This document shows, one piece after another, positions 43,298 to 51,057 of a stretch of DNA of 51,057 nt. Both the position numbers and the translations under genes were made by a program. The stretch spans positions 1 to 51,057 of the forward strand of contig NZ_VAUW01000030.1 in NCBI RefSeq assembly GCF_005771495.1, given 5' to 3'. Within the stretch, counting starts at the first letter, position 1. Each line of letters opens with the position of its first letter. The notes beneath the pieces are model-generated. The model saw nothing but the letters and a program-made list of their open reading frames with translations, did no database searches and was not told the origin of the DNA. The DNA comes from Maribacter sp. ACAM166. Lineage in GTDB: Bacteria > Bacteroidota > Bacteroidia > Flavobacteriales > Flavobacteriaceae.

Positions 43298-44017
43298 ATG
43301 AAAAAGCTAATCACGGTCACTATGCTATTACTTTTCGTAATGGCATGCAAAGAAGACAAAAAAAATACAAATAGTGAGGAATTGGCTCTTGCAGAAGAAT
43401 ACGTGCCACAAGAAAAAATTCCATCTAGCTATGCGTTCGACTGGAGAGTAACCTATGAAATGGAGGCCAATGGTAAAAAAATAGACTGTCATTATATGGT
43501 AAAACCAAAGGCCAGTTATTTCGGAGTTGTCATGGTATTAAACGGGAAAGACTTATCTAAAAATACGATTATCATTAAGGATTTCGGAATACATAAGAGT
43601 TTAAACTTACGAAACGGGAAAGGTGTTAAGTTGCTGTATGTTAGAGATATGCCTGAATTAAAAGATGTTATTGATCAGTCTATTACTATAGAAAGAATTG
43701 GTATTAAGGACATAATAGGCGCTACTTGTCAAGGCTATAAAATTACCATGAATGCCGGTATAGGAACCTTGTACATGACCCAAGATGCAGGTTTTGCTTT
43801 CAATAAAGACTTTGAGCAATACTCAAAAAAGAGGTTGGAGGGAAAAGGAATTGATGACAGCATACTAAAAGAACTTGAAACTGGATTAATGATGGAAATG
43901 AGCTTTATAGGTAATGGAAATGATGCTTCAGCAAGCGCATCAAAAATGACGATTAAAGAAATGACTGAATTGAGCTTCTCTGTAGATTTAAGTGAACATA
44001 AAATTATTGGTGATTAA
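43298..44017 (+). CDS. DUF4412 lipoprotein
   Basis: A 239-residue lipoprotein (lipobox FVMAC, Cys17) with a DUF4412 domain: FDWRVTYEMEANGKKIDCHY MVKPKASYFGVVM, GATCQGYKITMNAGIGTLYM and MTELSFSVDLSEHKIIG. Compare the larger paralogue at 38339 (YDFEYKYTMQM; YECQGFQM). It starts 4 bp after the preceding gene, so the two are translationally linked. It is probably anchored on the inner leaflet of the outer membrane. Intact. Confidence 0.75.
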   Translation: MKKLITVTMLLLFVMACKEDKKNTNSEELALAEEYVPQEKIPSSYAFDWRVTYEMEANGKKIDCHYMVKPKASYFGVVMVLNGKDLSKNTIIIKDFGIHKSLNLRNGKGVKLLYVRDMPELKDVIDQSITIERIGIKDIIGATCQGYKITMNAGIGTLYMTQDAGFAFNKDFEQYSKKRLEGKGIDDSILKELETGLMMEMSFIGNGNDASASASKMTIKEMTELSFSVDLSEHKIIGD

Positions 44018-44069
44018 CCAAAAATAATACAACTGAAAAAATTAATCACCATTACGCTGTAATTACTAG

Positions 44070-44154
44070 AAATTATAGTCCGGAACCTTCAGATTAAAAT
44101 GATTTAGATACTGGTTGCGAAGGTTTCGCATTGGGAAAATTGATTAGAGATTAA
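44070..44154 (+). pseudogene. 3' scrap of a lipoprotein paralogue
   Basis: NYSPEPSD-stop-NDLDTGCEGFALGKLIRD matches the end of the lipoprotein at 41063 (VEPSVFNNLEAGCGGFLWST). The 5' part is gone apart from a start-like piece (KKLITITL, about 44035-44060). Confidence 0.6.
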
Positions 44155-44194
44155 AATTTTTACTAACAAGATATTTTAACTATAAACAATAATA

Positions 44195-45376
44195 ATGAAA
44201 ACCAAAATTTACATATTAGTTCTATTCTTATTTATACTATTTCAATCGTGCAAGACACAACAATTGCAAACTGAAACTGCATTACCTAAAATTGAAAACC
44301 AGATTACTGGTGAGTTAGATTATACCAAAGGAGGGTTTGAACTTGTCCAATGGCAAAAAGGTGGAGATGAAATTACACTAGGTACTATTGATAAAGAGGG
44401 TGAGATTCATTTCACCTTGCCAGAATATGATATTAGAGCACTTCCGAGAAATAACATGGACTATACTTTAGAAAGTCAATTTCAGATGGTAAACTGTAAG
44501 GGCAAAGGTGAAGTTGACATTACAGGACAGCCCCTCGTCAAAACAAAATACGATGATGTATACTCGCAGTTATATGCGCCAATGTTCCTTAAAAAATATG
44601 GTGTTTACGTGGGTTATATATCTCTCGTTTCCGATAAAAAAATGTTAACCAAAAATAACTTTGACAAAATTACAGGTAATAAGTACTATTGGTTTTATAT
44701 AGACAGAGCCCTTGATTATAAAGACAAATGTATAAAAGAACGGCATGAAGGTGCTGACCTTGAAGTTGACGTGAGTGCGGATATGCAATTTATAAAAGGT
44801 TGGAATTTTATAAAAAGAAATCTTGTTGCCGTTCAAAATTATGGTGAAAATAATGAGCATACCATCCCAAAAACAATACTGTTCACCGTAAGTTCTCCAA
44901 TATCTAAAGATGTAATATGGCAATTAGCACGAAAAATGGACGAAGAAAAGATACTAGCTGCGAAAAAAATATACAATTCCCAAACCCAATAAAAGATTGA
45001 AAAATAGCTTCCAAAAAAGGTTGGTGATTTTGTAATAACTAGTTATAAAATTGGTGAAAGAGTAGGTCCATTTGATTCAAATAACAATGTTTTTCTAGTT
45101 TTCGAAATCCGAAATCACAAAATGGAGATTACTGTTGTTGACGGAGCGCAAAGTCCAAATGATTTAAAGACGGCAAGTCTTTCATTCGCAAGGGATGAGG
45201 AAAAAGTAGACAAAGGAGCACCTTATGCTAGTATTTATAATGAACGAGAAAAATCATTTCAAATCATGTCTCTTTTTAATGAAAGAATTATTCTTGATAC
45301 AATAGGCTATAATATGACCGACGAACAGTTGTAGAAGGCTATTAAAACATTAAATGTTTCATCAATCATTGACTAA
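44195..45376 (+). pseudogene. Paralogue of the 42097 gene with three in-frame stops
   Basis: The first 265 codons are open: a lipoprotein-like signal (FILFQSC, Cys19), GTIDKEGEIHFTLPEYDIRA, FLKKYGVYVGYISLVSDKKM and IKGWNFIKRNLVAVQNYGEN. TAA 44990-44992 then interrupts. The same frame goes on KIEK-TAG-LPKKVGDFVITSYKIGE to YNMTDEQL-TAG-KAIKTLNVSS. In the intact paralogue the two TAG positions are Trp (NWLPKK; EELWGYLKTLN), so both arose by TGG to TAG. There is no frameshift over 394 codons. The N-terminal 265 residues could still be made and exported. Confidence 0.8.
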
Positions 45377-45386
45377 ATAAATTAAA

Positions 45387-45859
45387 ATGAAAATATTAAT
45401 CTCACTATTACTACTCATAACACTAACAGCTAGCTGTTCTGACGTTAAAAAAATAAAATAGCAGTCGGCACTAAAACAGGTCAGGCTCAAAATGACACCT
45501 ATTTAAAAGCAACGATAGATGACGAAGATTTTTATGCCGATGCTCCTGGCAATCTATCTAACCAAAACTTAATTGCAATTTTCGCTTCAAGTAAAGATAA
45601 AAACCAAAAAATTGAAATATATATAGATTCTAAAAGGGGACTTGGAACTTACACACTCGGTAAGGATAAGGGTAGTATGATATATACCAATTCTAAAGGT
45701 CATTGGATCGCTTCAAAATTTAGAGGAGAAGGCACCATTACCTTAACGGAAGTAGGGGATTACTTAATAGGTAAATTTTCATTTACAGCTGTAGTAAATA
45801 AAATTAAGAAACAAATTACTGATGGTGAATTTAGAGTTAAAAAAAAAGTAAATAAATGA
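45387..45859 (+). pseudogene. DUF6252-like lipoprotein (paralogue 2), frameshifted
   Basis: MKILISLLLLITLTASCSDV (lipobox LTASC) is followed by a one-base shift in an A-rich stretch near 45450, after which KIAVGTKTGQAQNDTYLKAT, IEIYIDSKRGLGTYTLGKDK, YLIGKFSFTAVVNKIKKQIT and DGEFRVKKKVNK follow to TGA. The layout equals the paralogues at 40503 and 46846. One indel restores about 157 residues. It sits 10 bp behind the broken 44195 gene. Confidence 0.75.
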
Positions 45860-45889
45860 CATATTAATATAAAAATAATTTTAATAATT

Positions 45890-46255
45890 ATGGAAAGTGT
45901 AAAATTAGAAACAAACGAAACAAGTAGTACGTCTTTACAAGAAGAAGGTAAAACAACTGCCATTATTGCTTACATAACTATTATCGGTTTAATAATAGCA
46001 TTTGTAATTAACAATGAAAAAAAGAATGCATTCGCAAGTTATCATATTAGGCAATCTTTAGGTTTGGCACTAACGGCTTTGGTATTGTCACTAATTAATA
46101 TCATTCCAATTTTAGGATGGATTATTAGTTTTTTAGGATTCTTTTTAATTGTTTATCTATGGGTTATGGGCTTGATAAACGCTATTAATTTAAAAGAAAA
46201 ACCACTGCCAATACTTGGCAAAAAATATGAAGAATGGTTTAAAAGTATTAAGTAA
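45890..46255 (+). CDS. DUF4870-like small membrane protein
   Basis: A 121-residue protein: a polar, Ser/Thr/Glu-rich N-terminus (residues 1-22) and then three hydrophobic helices. It has TTAIIAYITIIGLIIAFVIN first, then the family-defining NAFASYHIRQSLGLALTALV (the F-x-x-YH-x-RQ-x-L pattern of DUF4870/Tic20-like proteins) and a final helix ending LINAINLKEKPLPILGK. The function is unknown; the family is widespread in Bacteroidota. Intact. Confidence 0.8.
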   Translation: MESVKLETNETSSTSLQEEGKTTAIIAYITIIGLIIAFVINNEKKNAFASYHIRQSLGLALTALVLSLINIIPILGWIISFLGFFLIVYLWVMGLINAINLKEKPLPILGKKYEEWFKSIK

Positions 46256-46417
46256 TAGGGCACTACTTTTTCAACATCTCAAGCAATTAAAGTATTAAAA
46301 ATTAAGTAATATCTCTTTTTTATATGAAACGAGCCTGCTAAAAAGTATATCACCCAAGTAGAAAAAAAATAGCGAACAGTCCCAAAACTTCGGGAACCTT
46401 TAAAAAAAATTAGATAC

Positions 46418-46849
46418 ATGAAAATGATATTCAAATTAATACAAATCCTAAACCTGTTTTTGCTAGGAACAATGACGTTTATAAGTTGTAAGGACTCAAA
46501 GTTAGTTCATAAACAAGATACTGCTAAAGTTATGTACAGTAAGGATTCAACAACAGTACGTTTTGAAGGCATTATTACAGATGCTAAAAACGATTGTTGG
46601 GCAGATGGTGAGTGCAGCATTGAGGTCAATCACAAATGGTGGGTTGAAATTGAATATGGATTAAGAGACCCAAATTCAATTCCTAAAGAAAGCGGACAAG
46701 CTAAAGGTATTCGCTTTACAGAAAACAATGAAAGCATTGGAAAAAAAGTTAAAGTATACGCAGGAATTATTGATACTAACAAACTAACATTAGTAGGGAA
46801 AAAAGCCTACTATGTTGAAGTCGTAGAAACTAAAATCGTGAAAAAATGA
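46418..46849 (+). CDS. Small lipoprotein, unknown function
   Basis: A 143-residue lipoprotein with lipobox TFISC (Cys about 24). The mature part has KVMYSKDSTTVRFEGIITDA and KNDCWADGECSIEVNHKWWV with two further cysteines, then a short beta-rich stretch KGIRFTENNESIGKKVKVYA that could form an OB-like barrel. No family is assigned. Its stop overlaps the start of the next gene by four bases (ATGA), so the run 46418-47984 is one operon of three lipoproteins. Confidence 0.65.
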   Translation: MKMIFKLIQILNLFLLGTMTFISCKDSKLVHKQDTAKVMYSKDSTTVRFEGIITDAKNDCWADGECSIEVNHKWWVEIEYGLRDPNSIPKESGQAKGIRFTENNESIGKKVKVYAGIIDTNKLTLVGKKAYYVEVVETKIVKK

Positions 46850-47352
46850 AAAAATTAATCACATTTATCATGTTATTACTGATAGTGGTAGCATGTAAGA
46901 AAGACAACAAAAACAGGGGTAAGACTGTAGAAAATGTGTCAACAAATGAAACATATTTAACGGCTATAGTCGATGGCGTAGATTTTTCAGTAAATTCAAA
47001 AAAAGTGCTGTTCATTGCTTTTAGTGGACAACTTTCCCGTAAGTCTGGTATTGTAGGTACCAATGCTGATGGTTATGAAATATCATTTATGCTTCCTAAT
47101 CCAGTCACAGAAGGTTCAATTGATACGAGTACAAAAGAGCCTAAAATTATTTTGTCGTATTCAGAGAGTGCAAATAAGGCGTCTTGGACAGTAGGCAATG
47201 ACAACAACCCTACAAGTATGCCATTTACATTCACTATTCTGAAAAATGGTAAAAACTTTGTAGAAGGAACATTTTCTTTTACAGCATTAAATATAAAAGA
47301 TAACACAAGAAAACAGATTACAAACGGAAAATTTAAAGCTGAAAAACTATAA
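46846..47352 (+). CDS. DUF6252-like lipoprotein (paralogue 3)
   Basis: A 168-residue lipoprotein (MKKLITFIMLLLIVVAC, Cys17) with the paralogue layout: ETYLTAIVDGVDFSVNSKKV, GIVGTNADGYEISFMLPNPV, FTILKNGKNFVEGTFSFTAL and TRKQITNGKFKAEKL. It is the only undamaged copy closely matching the broken one at 45387 (both end in a KQIT-x-GxF motif). Start ATG 46846 overlaps the previous stop; the next gene begins 3 bp after its stop. Intact. Confidence 0.75.
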   Translation: MKKLITFIMLLLIVVACKKDNKNRGKTVENVSTNETYLTAIVDGVDFSVNSKKVLFIAFSGQLSRKSGIVGTNADGYEISFMLPNPVTEGSIDTSTKEPKIILSYSESANKASWTVGNDNNPTSMPFTFTILKNGKNFVEGTFSFTALNIKDNTRKQITNGKFKAEKL

Positions 47353-47354
47353 TC

Positions 47355-47984
47355 ATGAAAAAAGGAATCGCAATTATTATGTTACTACTTCTGGTACTAG
47401 CTTGTAAAGAAGAAAACAATCCTTTAAATAAAATTAAAGAAGTTACAGGTAAAGTAAAGGAAGTAAAACAAGGCTTGGACAATTTTGATAACATTATAGA
47501 TGGTGCAGAGGATATGCAAAAAAATATTAAAAAACTTTCAGAACTCACACCTGTTTCTAAAGAGCAAATAAAAGATTGGATGCCCGAAGAAGTAGGCGAT
47601 TTAAAACTTACAGAATATGATATTAGCAGTCAAATGGGTCTTAGTGTTTTTAAATTATCATATAAAGGAGATGATGAGAAAAAGAAAAAGATAAACATTA
47701 TCATATCTGATGGTGCAGGAAAAGGGTCAGCGCTAGTCGCAATGTTTTCTATGTTTCAAAATATAGAAATAGATACAGAGAATGAGTCTGGTTACGAACG
47801 AACGCAAACTTTTGAAGGTCAACGTACATTGACAAAATATCAAACTTCAGAAAAATATGAAAAGGCTACACTCCAATGTTTAATAAACCAGAGATTTGGT
47901 ATCGAAGCAAACGCTTGGAACATGAACCCTGATGAATTATGGAATTTTATTAAAAAATTAGAAATTGAAAAATTAGTAAAGTGA
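47355..47984 (+). CDS. Lipoprotein carrying the C-terminal half of the 42097 family
   Basis: A 209-residue lipoprotein (IIMLLLLVLAC, Cys16), a helical spacer (residues about 25-65) and then the domain found at the C-terminus of the 42097 protein: EQIKDWMPEEVGDLKLTEYD, IISDGAGKGSALVAMFSMFQ, SGYERTQTFEGQRTLTKYQT and NPDELWNFIKKLEIEKLVK. The correspondence WMPEEVGDL to WLPKKLGNL and DELWNFIKKL to EELWGYLKTL is clear. The domain therefore occurs both free and fused. No known family. Last gene of the operon. Confidence 0.7.
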   Translation: MKKGIAIIMLLLLVLACKEENNPLNKIKEVTGKVKEVKQGLDNFDNIIDGAEDMQKNIKKLSELTPVSKEQIKDWMPEEVGDLKLTEYDISSQMGLSVFKLSYKGDDEKKKKINIIISDGAGKGSALVAMFSMFQNIEIDTENESGYERTQTFEGQRTLTKYQTSEKYEKATLQCLINQRFGIEANAWNMNPDELWNFIKKLEIEKLVK

Positions 47985-48070
47985 ATGTTAGTATAGCTTC
48001 ATCTCATGAAGTGTGTAAGTAAAGATAGTGAAGGCAAACATGTTTAATTTGACACTTGTTATTTCAAAAA

Positions 48071-49324
48071 CTAGCCATCCAAAAATGCCGCCGCCATTAG
48101 CTCTTGTTCTCCCCTTGAAATACCAAGTTTATTAGCAAACTTTTTCCATTGGCTTACAGCACCAAGTACTTCTTTAATAATGGCATCCATCTGCTCTTTT
48201 TCCAAACGAAAGTACTCTCCGACACTTTTCGCTAATTCCAGATCTAAGGCATTGCTGTCCATATCAATATTCAACGCCAGACCATCTTTATCTATGGACG
48301 GGTTAACATCATATGCGGGAGAAAGTACCCAACCTTTACGTGTTAGTATGAAACCATGATTACGCAAATGGTCATCGGTATTGGAAACGGCAATATGAAA
48401 CACAATCCTTCGCCATAGTTGCTCCAAGTTTTCATCGATGTTAGCACCATAGTTTTGAATGAACTCTGCCAAATCTAAATAGCTTGCTGGGTTATCTCTT
48501 ATGGTATCCTCATTATTGCCTGTCATGGTCATTGCGGATGAAAAGTGTATCCGCTCCCCTTCTGTCCTATCAAAACGTTGGGTAAAGAACGTATGGTAGT
48601 TTCCAAGAATCTTTTCAATTCTTGAAGGCGCCATATCAATACCACAATTTATAGCCAATTGGTAAACTAAGAATTCCCATGCTCCTTTATCTATAGTATC
48701 ATTCTTAGAAGGAAATTTGGCTATCCATAAATTCCCTTGTTCATCCAAAATATTCGCTTTGGGTCTTGCTCCTCCTAAAGAGGATCCAGGTGCCATAAGA
48801 ACAGCTAACCATTTTTTTACACCTTCATTATCGGAATCATTTTCAAAATTCTTAGCTGCCTCTTGTAACTCTCTTACCGATGACCATGGAGGTGTGGGTG
48901 AATATTCATTGTCATCTAAAAATGTGCCGTCTGGGTCTAATTTAAAACGTAATGCCCCCATCCGACTTTCATCATACACTCCTAGTAAAAAGTCAATTTC
49001 GTATAAGGTTGGTGCTTTTTCATTCTTTTCCTTTGCTTCTTGTGCGGCACGTCTTTTCATTAGTGTTCTTCCCCAAGTGTCTGGCATACTATCTAAGAAG
49101 ACCCCAAAGTTTTCTTTATTATTTGGGTACTGCGGACCCGAATAAAACTGAATATCAGGATCCAACAATTGTTGCTGTTCTGATTGTATCCAATCTTTAT
49201 TGTATTCGAAACTAAAGGCTTTTTTTCCTTTGGCATAGTATGCCGCAAGAATACCTATCATCTTCGCTTCTGGCATTCCTTGCCAATGCGCATAAACGCA
49301 TATGTCTAATTTTCCAGTTGCCAT
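48071..49324 (-). CDS. hipA: HipA-type serine/threonine kinase toxin
   Basis: A 417-residue HipA-like kinase: an N-terminal HipA_N-type domain (GKLDICVYAHWQGMPEAKMI; YSGPQYPNNKENFGVFLDSM PDTWGR), the ATP-binding APGSSLGGARPKANI, the catalytic SNTDDHLRNHGF and the metal-binding SPAYDVNPS (about residue 338). HipA kinases phosphorylate aminoacyl-tRNA synthetases and can cause growth arrest. Its length is close to E. coli HipA (440). It starts 7 bp behind the antitoxin gene, the usual antitoxin-toxin order, and is intact. Confidence 0.92.
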   Translation of the reverse strand: MATGKLDICVYAHWQGMPEAKMIGILAAYYAKGKKAFSFEYNKDWIQSEQQQLLDPDIQFYSGPQYPNNKENFGVFLDSMPDTWGRTLMKRRAAQEAKEKNEKAPTLYEIDFLLGVYDESRMGALRFKLDPDGTFLDDNEYSPTPPWSSVRELQEAAKNFENDSDNEGVKKWLAVLMAPGSSLGGARPKANILDEQGNLWIAKFPSKNDTIDKGAWEFLVYQLAINCGIDMAPSRIEKILGNYHTFFTQRFDRTEGERIHFSSAMTMTGNNEDTIRDNPASYLDLAEFIQNYGANIDENLEQLWRRIVFHIAVSNTDDHLRNHGFILTRKGWVLSPAYDVNPSIDKDGLALNIDMDSNALDLELAKSVGEYFRLEKEQMDAIIKEVLGAVSQWKKFANKLGISRGEQELMAAAFLDG

Positions 49325-49331
49325 TTCTATT

Positions 49332-49619
49332 CTATAATAATTCTAAATCTTGTAGTTTTCTCCCGAATTCATCATCAGCAGCTAGTTTTAGGAAATCATC
49401 TTGTAGCCCTAAAACCCGTAATACATTAAAGTATGAACCAATACCCACGCTAGCATCGCCTTTTTCTATAAGATATAGCGTACTTCTAACGATATCAGCC
49501 CTTTCAGCGACTTGAATCGTTGTAAGTTTTCTTCTTTTCCTTGCTAATTTTATATTTTCGCCCATCCGCTCCAAAATTTTTTTATGTTTGGGAAACAGCG
49601 TTTGTTTTCTTTTAGCCAT
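49332..49619 (-). CDS. hipB: HipB-like XRE-family antitoxin
   Basis: About 95 residues from ATG 49619 (MAKRKQTLF), with a Xre/Cro helix-turn-helix: MGENIKLARKRRKLTTIQVA, RADIVRSTLYLIEKGDASVG, then a C-terminal tail FGRKLQDLELL. An upstream ATG at 49646 is in frame but lies within the operator/promoter region and is unlikely. It neutralises the HipA toxin and should repress its own promoter through the inverted repeat just upstream. Confidence 0.88.
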   Translation of the reverse strand: MAKRKQTLFPKHKKILERMGENIKLARKRRKLTTIQVAERADIVRSTLYLIEKGDASVGIGSYFNVLRVLGLQDDFLKLAADDEFGRKLQDLELL

Positions 49620-49625
49620 AACTAT

Positions 49626-49678
49626 AATGATTGTTATTTCATACAAATATAATTAATTTGATTGAAATAACAATCATT
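49626..49678 (-). promoter_or_regulatory. hipBA operator: 16-bp perfect inverted repeat flanking the promoter
   Basis: AATGATTGTTATTTCA (49626-49641) and TGAAATAACAATCATT (49663-49678) are exact inverted copies 21 bp apart. Between them on the minus strand lies a perfect -7, TATATTTG (49643-49650), so two bound HipB dimers would bracket and block the promoter. Confidence 0.85.
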
Positions 49679-49825
49679 TTTAAAATATTAGTAAGTAGGG
49701 GTTCTAAAGTATTTGGAGTTTTCCTTCCCCAAATCTTACCATAACTTACCTGCGCATGGATCCTGTCCGGTTTTTGTAGTGTTCCGGCAGATAAGCGTAA
49801 AGCAAAAACCGGATAGGGCACACCC

Positions 49826-50158
49826 CTACTTTTGATTTGAAATGCTATCCCGCTTTTTGGCCCACCTTTTAAAATCTCTGTAGATAACTTCGTGGTCTTT
49901 GAAATAGCCTCTTGCGCTGCCCAAGCCATCGTGTTTGGCCTGAGTAACAGCATCCTGCATTTTCAAATCATAGTTGATAAAATAATAGCCCAAATAACTA
50001 TATACAATGGTATTGATACTTAGAAAGATATACAGTAACGCAACTTCCCATTTTGGTGTCCATCTAGATTTCTCTATATTTTTCAGAACCTCCTCCATCC
50101 TGTTTTCATAGGACTTGACCGTTCTCTTTTGCGAGATCATAAAATCTTGATGCATCAT
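49826..50158 (-). CDS. Small single-helix membrane protein
   Basis: A 110-residue protein with a basic N-terminus (SQKRTVKSYENRMEEVLKNI), one transmembrane helix (VALLYIFLSINTIVYSYLGY YF) and a charged C-terminus rich in Lys/Arg/Asp. No family is recognised. The first ATGs overlap by about 30 bp with the divergent Fic fragment, so translation may actually start at the internal Met codons near 50140. It could be an accessory gene of the toxin region. Confidence 0.5.
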   Translation of the reverse strand: MMHQDFMISQKRTVKSYENRMEEVLKNIEKSRWTPKWEVALLYIFLSINTIVYSYLGYYFINYDLKMQDAVTQAKHDGLGSARGYFKDHEVIYRDFKRWAKKRDSISNQK

Positions 50159-50671
50159 ATTTTGGTTCGTATGGGGTATACGAAACGTGATATGATTTTT
50201 CCGGTCTCAGCTGCTATATTAAACCGCATCGGAGCATATCAAGATGTTTTGGAGGCCCACTCTTCGGCTAGAATCGATTTGATCGAATGGAAACCTACGC
50301 AAGACCATAGTGTTGACATAACAAATGAGACCATTGATTTGTACCGTTATTTTGATGCCACGCTTCAGGCAGAATTTATCTACGAATGTGTTGAAGAAAC
50401 TATTCAGAAAATAATTCCCGAAGAGCTTAATTTTTTGGGAAAACACGACCAAATAACCCAACAAATTAATGTATTAGTTACGTTGCCAGATACTAAAGTC
50501 GATTTGTTGATCAAGTTTCTGAACCAAAATAATGGCAAACTATCTAAGAACAGAAGAACAAAGGAATTTGAGGAACTGACGGATGCTGAAATCGGCACTA
50601 TTGAAGAATTCTACAAGGCTATTTTAGGATGTGTTTGGGCAAAATTAAAACGGCACGACTTGCCGGGTTGA
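50140..50671 (+). pseudogene. Fic-family protein, C-terminal fragment
   Basis: About 177 codons read as the C-terminal half of a Fic/DOC-type protein: HHILVRMGYTKRDMIFPVSA AILNRIGAYQDVLE, IEWKPTQDHSVDITNETIDL YRYFDATLQAEF, then NFLGKHDQITQQINVLVTLP DTKVDLLIKFLNQNNGKLSK and FEELTDAEIGTIEEFYKAIL. This corresponds to the last helix of the Fic core plus the C-terminal region of SO_4266-like Fic proteins. The catalytic HPFxxGNGR motif and the whole N-terminus are missing; the DNA upstream instead belongs to an unrelated gene on the other strand. It is a truncated remnant, probably cut by rearrangement at about 50,140. Confidence 0.75.
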
Positions 50672-50897
50672 TTGGAGCAACGTTTCCGCATAAGGAAGAT
50701 TGGAGTGGAAGGGTTGTGCGACTTCCGCAGGGGCTTGGGAGGGTAACGATATTTTCTAATTTGACATAAGAAAAATTATAGTACATAAGTAATACTTTTT
50801 AGTTTTTTAAGGAACATTATCAATCCTGTCCTAAACGTTTTCAAGAATGAATAACTTTACTGTTTTCATTGACCTAAAGCTACCGTTTTGGTTTTTT
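50672..50897. other. Intergenic DNA before the IS4-like tail
   Basis: About 225 bp without a recognisable gene. The right terminal inverted repeat of the IS4-like element should lie here (a candidate boundary is near 50815-50835, GGAACATTATCAATCCTGTC), but with only one end in the window it cannot be confirmed. Confidence 0.3.
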
Positions 50898-51057
50898 TCA
50901 GAATAGAACCCCCTGTACGATATTTTGTTTAGGCGGCGGATGGTCTTGAAAAGGGTGGTCGAGCCATTTTTGGAGGTCTACCTTAACAAAAAGGTTGAGT
51001 CTTATAAAAGCGACCAGATTTGATAAGTACCATTTGTATTTTGCCATAGCTTTCAGT
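50898..51057 (-). mobile_element. IS4-family transposase, C-terminal part (runs off the window)
   Basis: The minus strand encodes, up to TGA 50898-50900, the last 52 residues of an IS4-like transposase: ALKAMAKYKWYLSNLVAFIR LNLFVKVDLQKWLDHPFQ then QNIVQGVLF. The KWYL-x-NL-x-x-F-x-RLNLFVK and GVLF-stop features are typical of Bacteroidota IS4 members. The catalytic domain would lie outside the window, so integrity is unknown. Confidence 0.7.

Noticed and set aside
13208..45376. Reassigned stop codon (TAG as Trp, or TAA as Gln)
   Set aside because: TAG and TAA end many intact genes here at normal family positions, Trp is encoded by TGG throughout, several broken genes also carry frameshifts, and some stops replace other residues. 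Pseudogenes explain it better.
1..51057. CRISPR array or cas genes
   Set aside because: No series of equal-length direct repeats with unique spacers was seen; the only phased repeats are the three GAACACG copies and the DQFIPG coding repeat.

Overview
The window looks like a chromosomal segment from a marine-type Flavobacteriaceae (Bacteroidota). It is AT-rich. Its predicted promoters carry the Bacteroidota -7 element TAnnTTTG. Its proteins include DUF4412 and DUF6252-like lipoproteins, a glucan phosphorylase with the bacterial DUF3417-type N-terminus, and IS30, IS200 and IS4-like remnants. Species cannot be told from the sequence.

Layout. (1) 1-3.3 kb is mobile-flavoured: an IS30-like transposase tail, a LysE exporter, an ORF-less group II intron sitting inside an attC-like imperfect palindrome, a Cys-rich small membrane protein plus a Met-rich outer-membrane protein, and finally a 3' half-tRNA-Met that looks like an attachment-site scar. 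(2) 3.8-5.2 kb holds small unknown genes and a beta-barrel tail. (3) 5.2-35.8 kb is one large stress/energy island: PEP synthase, DedA and P-type ATPase remnants, a PPOX flavoprotein, glycogen phosphorylase, an OmpA lipoprotein, D-lactate dehydrogenase, phosphofructokinase II, glucokinase, DUF302, ferritin, an SDR, Dps, a single-domain response regulator, a beta-barrel protein, thioredoxin, a sigma-70-like protein, three BON-domain loci, YtxH/holin-like genes, two MscS remnants and a universal stress protein. It also encodes a blue-light-type LOV hybrid-PAS histidine kinase directly upstream of a receiver-cNMP-Crp/FNR transcription factor. (4) 35.8-37.3 kb is a gene desert with decayed coding scraps. 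(5) 37.3-48 kb holds an AraC regulator and a run of paralogous secreted proteins and lipoproteins with duplicated gene order and several broken copies. (6) 48-51 kb holds a HipBA toxin-antitoxin pair with a clear inverted-repeat operator, a small membrane protein, a Fic C-terminal fragment and an IS4-like transposase tail.

How it fits together. Ten copies of an FNR-like palindrome (consensus ATGAC-n4-GTCAT, core TGA-N6-TCA) lie upstream of island genes. Each is centred 35.5-36.5 bp from the last base of a TAnnTTTG-like -7 element, which is class II activation geometry (about -42). Two further copies are weaker. The Crp-type recognition helix of the island's own regulator carries the E-T-x-x-R pattern expected for TGA/TCA half-sites. 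I infer a local regulon: the LOV/PAS/GAF kinase signals to the receiver-Crp factor, which activates glycogen breakdown and lactate fermentation, iron storage and DNA protection (ferritin, Dps), envelope and osmotic functions (OmpA, BON, MscS, YtxH) and USP. In this genome much of the effector set is broken: about a dozen genes carry in-frame stops or frameshifts. The regulator, the kinase and most operators remain intact, so the island looks like a regulon in active decay.
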